Positions 62,124 through 64,000 of a stretch of DNA of 64,000 nt are shown here, piece by piece; positions within the stretch are counted from its first letter, which is position 1, and each line of letters begins with the position of its first letter. The position numbers were made by a program, and so were the translations under genes. Below the pieces are notes generated by a model. That model searched no databases and was not told the DNA's origin. It saw nothing but the letters and a program-made list of their open reading frames with translations. Source of the DNA: Antonospora locustae (lineage: Eukaryota; Microsporidia); contig CM017451.1 in assembly GCA_007674295.1 (NCBI GenBank), forward strand, positions 62,001 to 126,000, in the 5' to 3' direction.

Positions 62124-63083
62124 ATGTCATGTTTGAGCAAGGTCAAGCTGATAGAGGCAATCGAAAAAATAAAGCACAATCTCGGTAGAATACACATGGA
62201 GCGTGTGCAAACGCCACATGGCAAAAGCGCCAAAATGAAATACACATATGAGCAGATTATTGGTCGCGGCACGTTTGGCGTCGTTGTGTCAATAAAGGAT
62301 GTGTCAAGCAAGGAGAAGATGGCTCTGAAAAGAGTGTACCAGGACAAGAAGTATTATAACAGAGAGCTTGAGACGCTTCTTCAGCTGAACCATCCCAACA
62401 TAGTCAGCCTGAAATACTTCAGCCTGGATGATAAAACCGACAATGGATGTTATCTGAACCTTTTTTTTGAGCTGGGAGACGTGTCCTTTGAGCAGTTGAT
62501 ATCGCAAAGAAAGAAGTTCGCGGAGAAGGAGGTCCACAACTTCTTTCTGCAGGGTCTTGCTGCGTTGAAGTACCTGGAACCCATGAGCATAGTCCACAGA
62601 GACATAAAGCCTGCAAATATTCTTCTTGTTGGCGGAAAAACGATAAAAATATGCGACTTTGGAAGTGCAAAGCGTGTCTCTAAAAACGAATACAACTCAA
62701 CGTACATATGCTCTAGATACTACAGAGCACCGGAGAACATACTTGGAATAGGCGACTACGACTGCAAAATAGACGTGTGGTCGATGGGACTCTCATTTCT
62801 TGAGCTGTTTCTCTTCAACCCTGTATTCTCTGGAGAGTCCAACATGGACCAGCTGAACAAGATACTGGAAGTAACAAGCATATCTGAGAAGTGCAGGAGA
62901 GAGTACAACTTGCATACATGCAAGTCAATTGGAATAGAAAATTACCTGAGGCCAATTGTGCAGGATCCAAGTCTGAGGTTTCTCTTCGAGCACTCGATTG
63001 TTTTTGAAAGAGACAGGCGTCTTCGAGCGTCCAAGCTTCTTGAGTACGAGTCTGCTTTTCAAATCGATAAAAATGATATGTAG
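62124..63083 (+). CDS. GSK3/shaggy-family protein kinase
   Basis: A 319-residue Ser/Thr kinase of CMGC type. Gly-rich loop GRGTFG at 47-52, catalytic Lys in ALKR (69), HRD at 158-160, DFGSAK at 178-183, YICSRYYRAPE at 194-204 with the activating Tyr at 194, and DVW(S) in the F helix. The GSK3 marks QDKKYYNREL and ICSRYYRAPE are intact, and Arg80, Arg159 and Lys183 match the three basic residues that bind primed phospho-substrates. Length fits a catalytic domain with little extension. The start at 62124 follows AGCCCTAGGC directly. Confidence 0.93.
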   Translation: MSCLSKVKLIEAIEKIKHNLGRIHMERVQTPHGKSAKMKYTYEQIIGRGTFGVVVSIKDVSSKEKMALKRVYQDKKYYNRELETLLQLNHPNIVSLKYFSLDDKTDNGCYLNLFFELGDVSFEQLISQRKKFAEKEVHNFFLQGLAALKYLEPMSIVHRDIKPANILLVGGKTIKICDFGSAKRVSKNEYNSTYICSRYYRAPENILGIGDYDCKIDVWSMGLSFLELFLFNPVFSGESNMDQLNKILEVTSISEKCRREYNLHTCKSIGIENYLRPIVQDPSLRFLFEHSIVFERDRRLRASKLLEYESAFQIDKNDM

Positions 63084-63275
63084 ACTCAGCAAGCACATAT
63101 TAAAACTGAGAAAGCAGCAGCCCATAAGAAACGAACTTCCAAATGTGCATAACACAAGTCTTGAGACTTTGCAGCAGATCTCTTTATTGAGCAGTGTGTG
63201 ATGTGAGTGTCTCAATATGCACGTCTATGTATCTGCTTTGTCTAAAATACACCGAGACTTTTACATACATCGTCT

Positions 63276-63998
63276 CTACTCAACAGTGACCGACTTCGCT
63301 AAGTTTCTTGGACAGTCTACGTCGTATCCCTTGGCCACCGATATGTGATACGCGAGAAGCTGCATGGGAATGACTGACAGAAGACCCTGGAGACAATCAA
63401 CTGTCGAGGGAACGCCTATGCAGGGCAGGCTCTCGTATTCCTTCATCAGATCCATTGCACAGACAATAATCAGCTTGCCTTTTCTTGAGAGAATCTGCTG
63501 CACTGCGTTATGTGCCTTTGTAACGTCTCTGTCGTTTGAGACGACAAATATCACTCTGCTTGTCTCGTCTATAAGCGCAATTGGCCCGTGCTTCAACTCA
63601 CCAGACAGAATCCCTTCTGTTGGAATGTATGTGAGCTCCTTGATTTTGAGGGCGCCCTCTAGACACGTCGCATGCTGGTATCCTCTTCCCAGAATTATCA
63701 GGTTCTTCTCGTTCTTCAACTCCTCCTTGGACAGTCTCTCTATGGCGCTGTTGAGCTTCAATGTCTGCCTCACCATGTCTCCGATGTTCTGCAGCCCCTT
63801 TATGATCTCCTCTCTTCTCTTCCCTTGAGACAGATTGTCCTGGCTCAGCATTAGTGCTATGAGAATCAGCGATACATACTGGCTTGTGTATGCCTTTGTG
63901 CTCGCAACTCCAATTTCAGGCCCCGCATTTATATTGACACCGCAGCTTGTCTCTCTGCTGATTGTACTCCCCACAGTGTTGGTTATTCCTATACACAG
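63276..63998 (-). CDS. GFA1: Glutamine:fructose-6-phosphate aminotransferase, C-terminal part
   Basis: The frame is open to the edge of the window, so the N-terminal glutaminase and first SIS domain are outside. The visible 240 residues contain the end of the isomerase part, with GVNINAGPEIGVASTKAYTSQ, then the second SIS domain (LIILGRGYQHATCLEGALKIKELTY, EGILSGELKHGPIALID) and the invariant ending DCPRNLAKSVTVE. The enzyme makes glucosamine-6-phosphate from fructose-6-phosphate and glutamine, the first committed step to UDP-GlcNAc, chitin of the spore wall and glycans. Confidence 0.97.
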   Translation of the reverse strand: MCIGITNTVGSTISRETSCGVNINAGPEIGVASTKAYTSQYVSLILIALMLSQDNLSQGKRREEIIKGLQNIGDMVRQTLKLNSAIERLSKEELKNEKNLIILGRGYQHATCLEGALKIKELTYIPTEGILSGELKHGPIALIDETSRVIFVVSNDRDVTKAHNAVQQILSRKGKLIIVCAMDLMKEYESLPCIGVPSTVDCLQGLLSVIPMQLLAYHISVAKGYDVDCPRNLAKSVTVE

Positions 63999-64000
63999 AG

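Overview
The window looks like a chromosome segment from a microsporidian, an intracellular parasite related to fungi. The evidence is: almost all genes are single-exon and closely packed on both strands; the proteins are eukaryotic but short and divergent (alpha-tubulin, GSK3-type kinase, formin, lipin, Rab GDI/REP, SSU-processome factors); and many start codons sit just behind a CCC box, often preceded by AAATTT-like sequence, which is the promoter style described for microsporidia. The species cannot be named from the sequence alone.

Left arm (1-22.9 kb). About twenty genes of moderate GC content. They include a WDR75/UTP17-like propeller, a Ran-binding-domain protein, two apparently related secreted proteins, lipin (phosphatidate phosphatase), a secreted or membrane Gly/Ala/Cys-rich protein with glycine zippers, an ERG28-like protein, an NR2C2AP-like protein, an SDR oxidoreductase, BUD23, an MCM9-like helicase, a Rab GDI/REP protein, SOF1/DCAF13 and a secreted proline-rich, cysteine-containing protein. 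A decayed duplicate of the glycine-zipper gene, including its promoter box, lies between the SDR gene and BUD23.

Central island (about 22.9-48.4 kb). Some 25 kb of extremely AT-rich DNA holds one recognisable gene, a TBC1D20/Gyp8-like Rab GAP at 29.7-30.6 kb that may carry a 32-nt intron straight after its start codon. The rest is homopolymer-rich sequence with small GC-richer islets. Several islets belong to at least two families of degenerate dispersed repeats whose differences include many C-to-T and G-to-A changes, as if former genes or elements were eroding. The island is a candidate regional centromere or heterochromatic block; this is inference.

Right arm (48.4-64 kb). First come AT-richer genes (a small unknown protein, a multi-pass membrane protein), then alpha-tubulin, a membrane-protein gene split by a frameshift, an actin-related protein, a membrane protein, tRNA-Lys(CTT), a small EF-hand-like protein next to a formin without an obvious FH1 region, a GDA1/CD39 nucleotide phosphatase, a YIP1-like membrane protein, a GSK3-family kinase and the C-terminal part of glutamine:fructose-6-phosphate aminotransferase (GFA1). 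Shared themes are ribosome biogenesis (WDR75-like, BUD23, SOF1), vesicle traffic (REP/GDI, TBC GAP, YIP1-like), cytoskeleton (tubulin, Arp, formin, EF-hand), chitin-precursor synthesis (GFA1) and a set of secreted proteins of unknown role.
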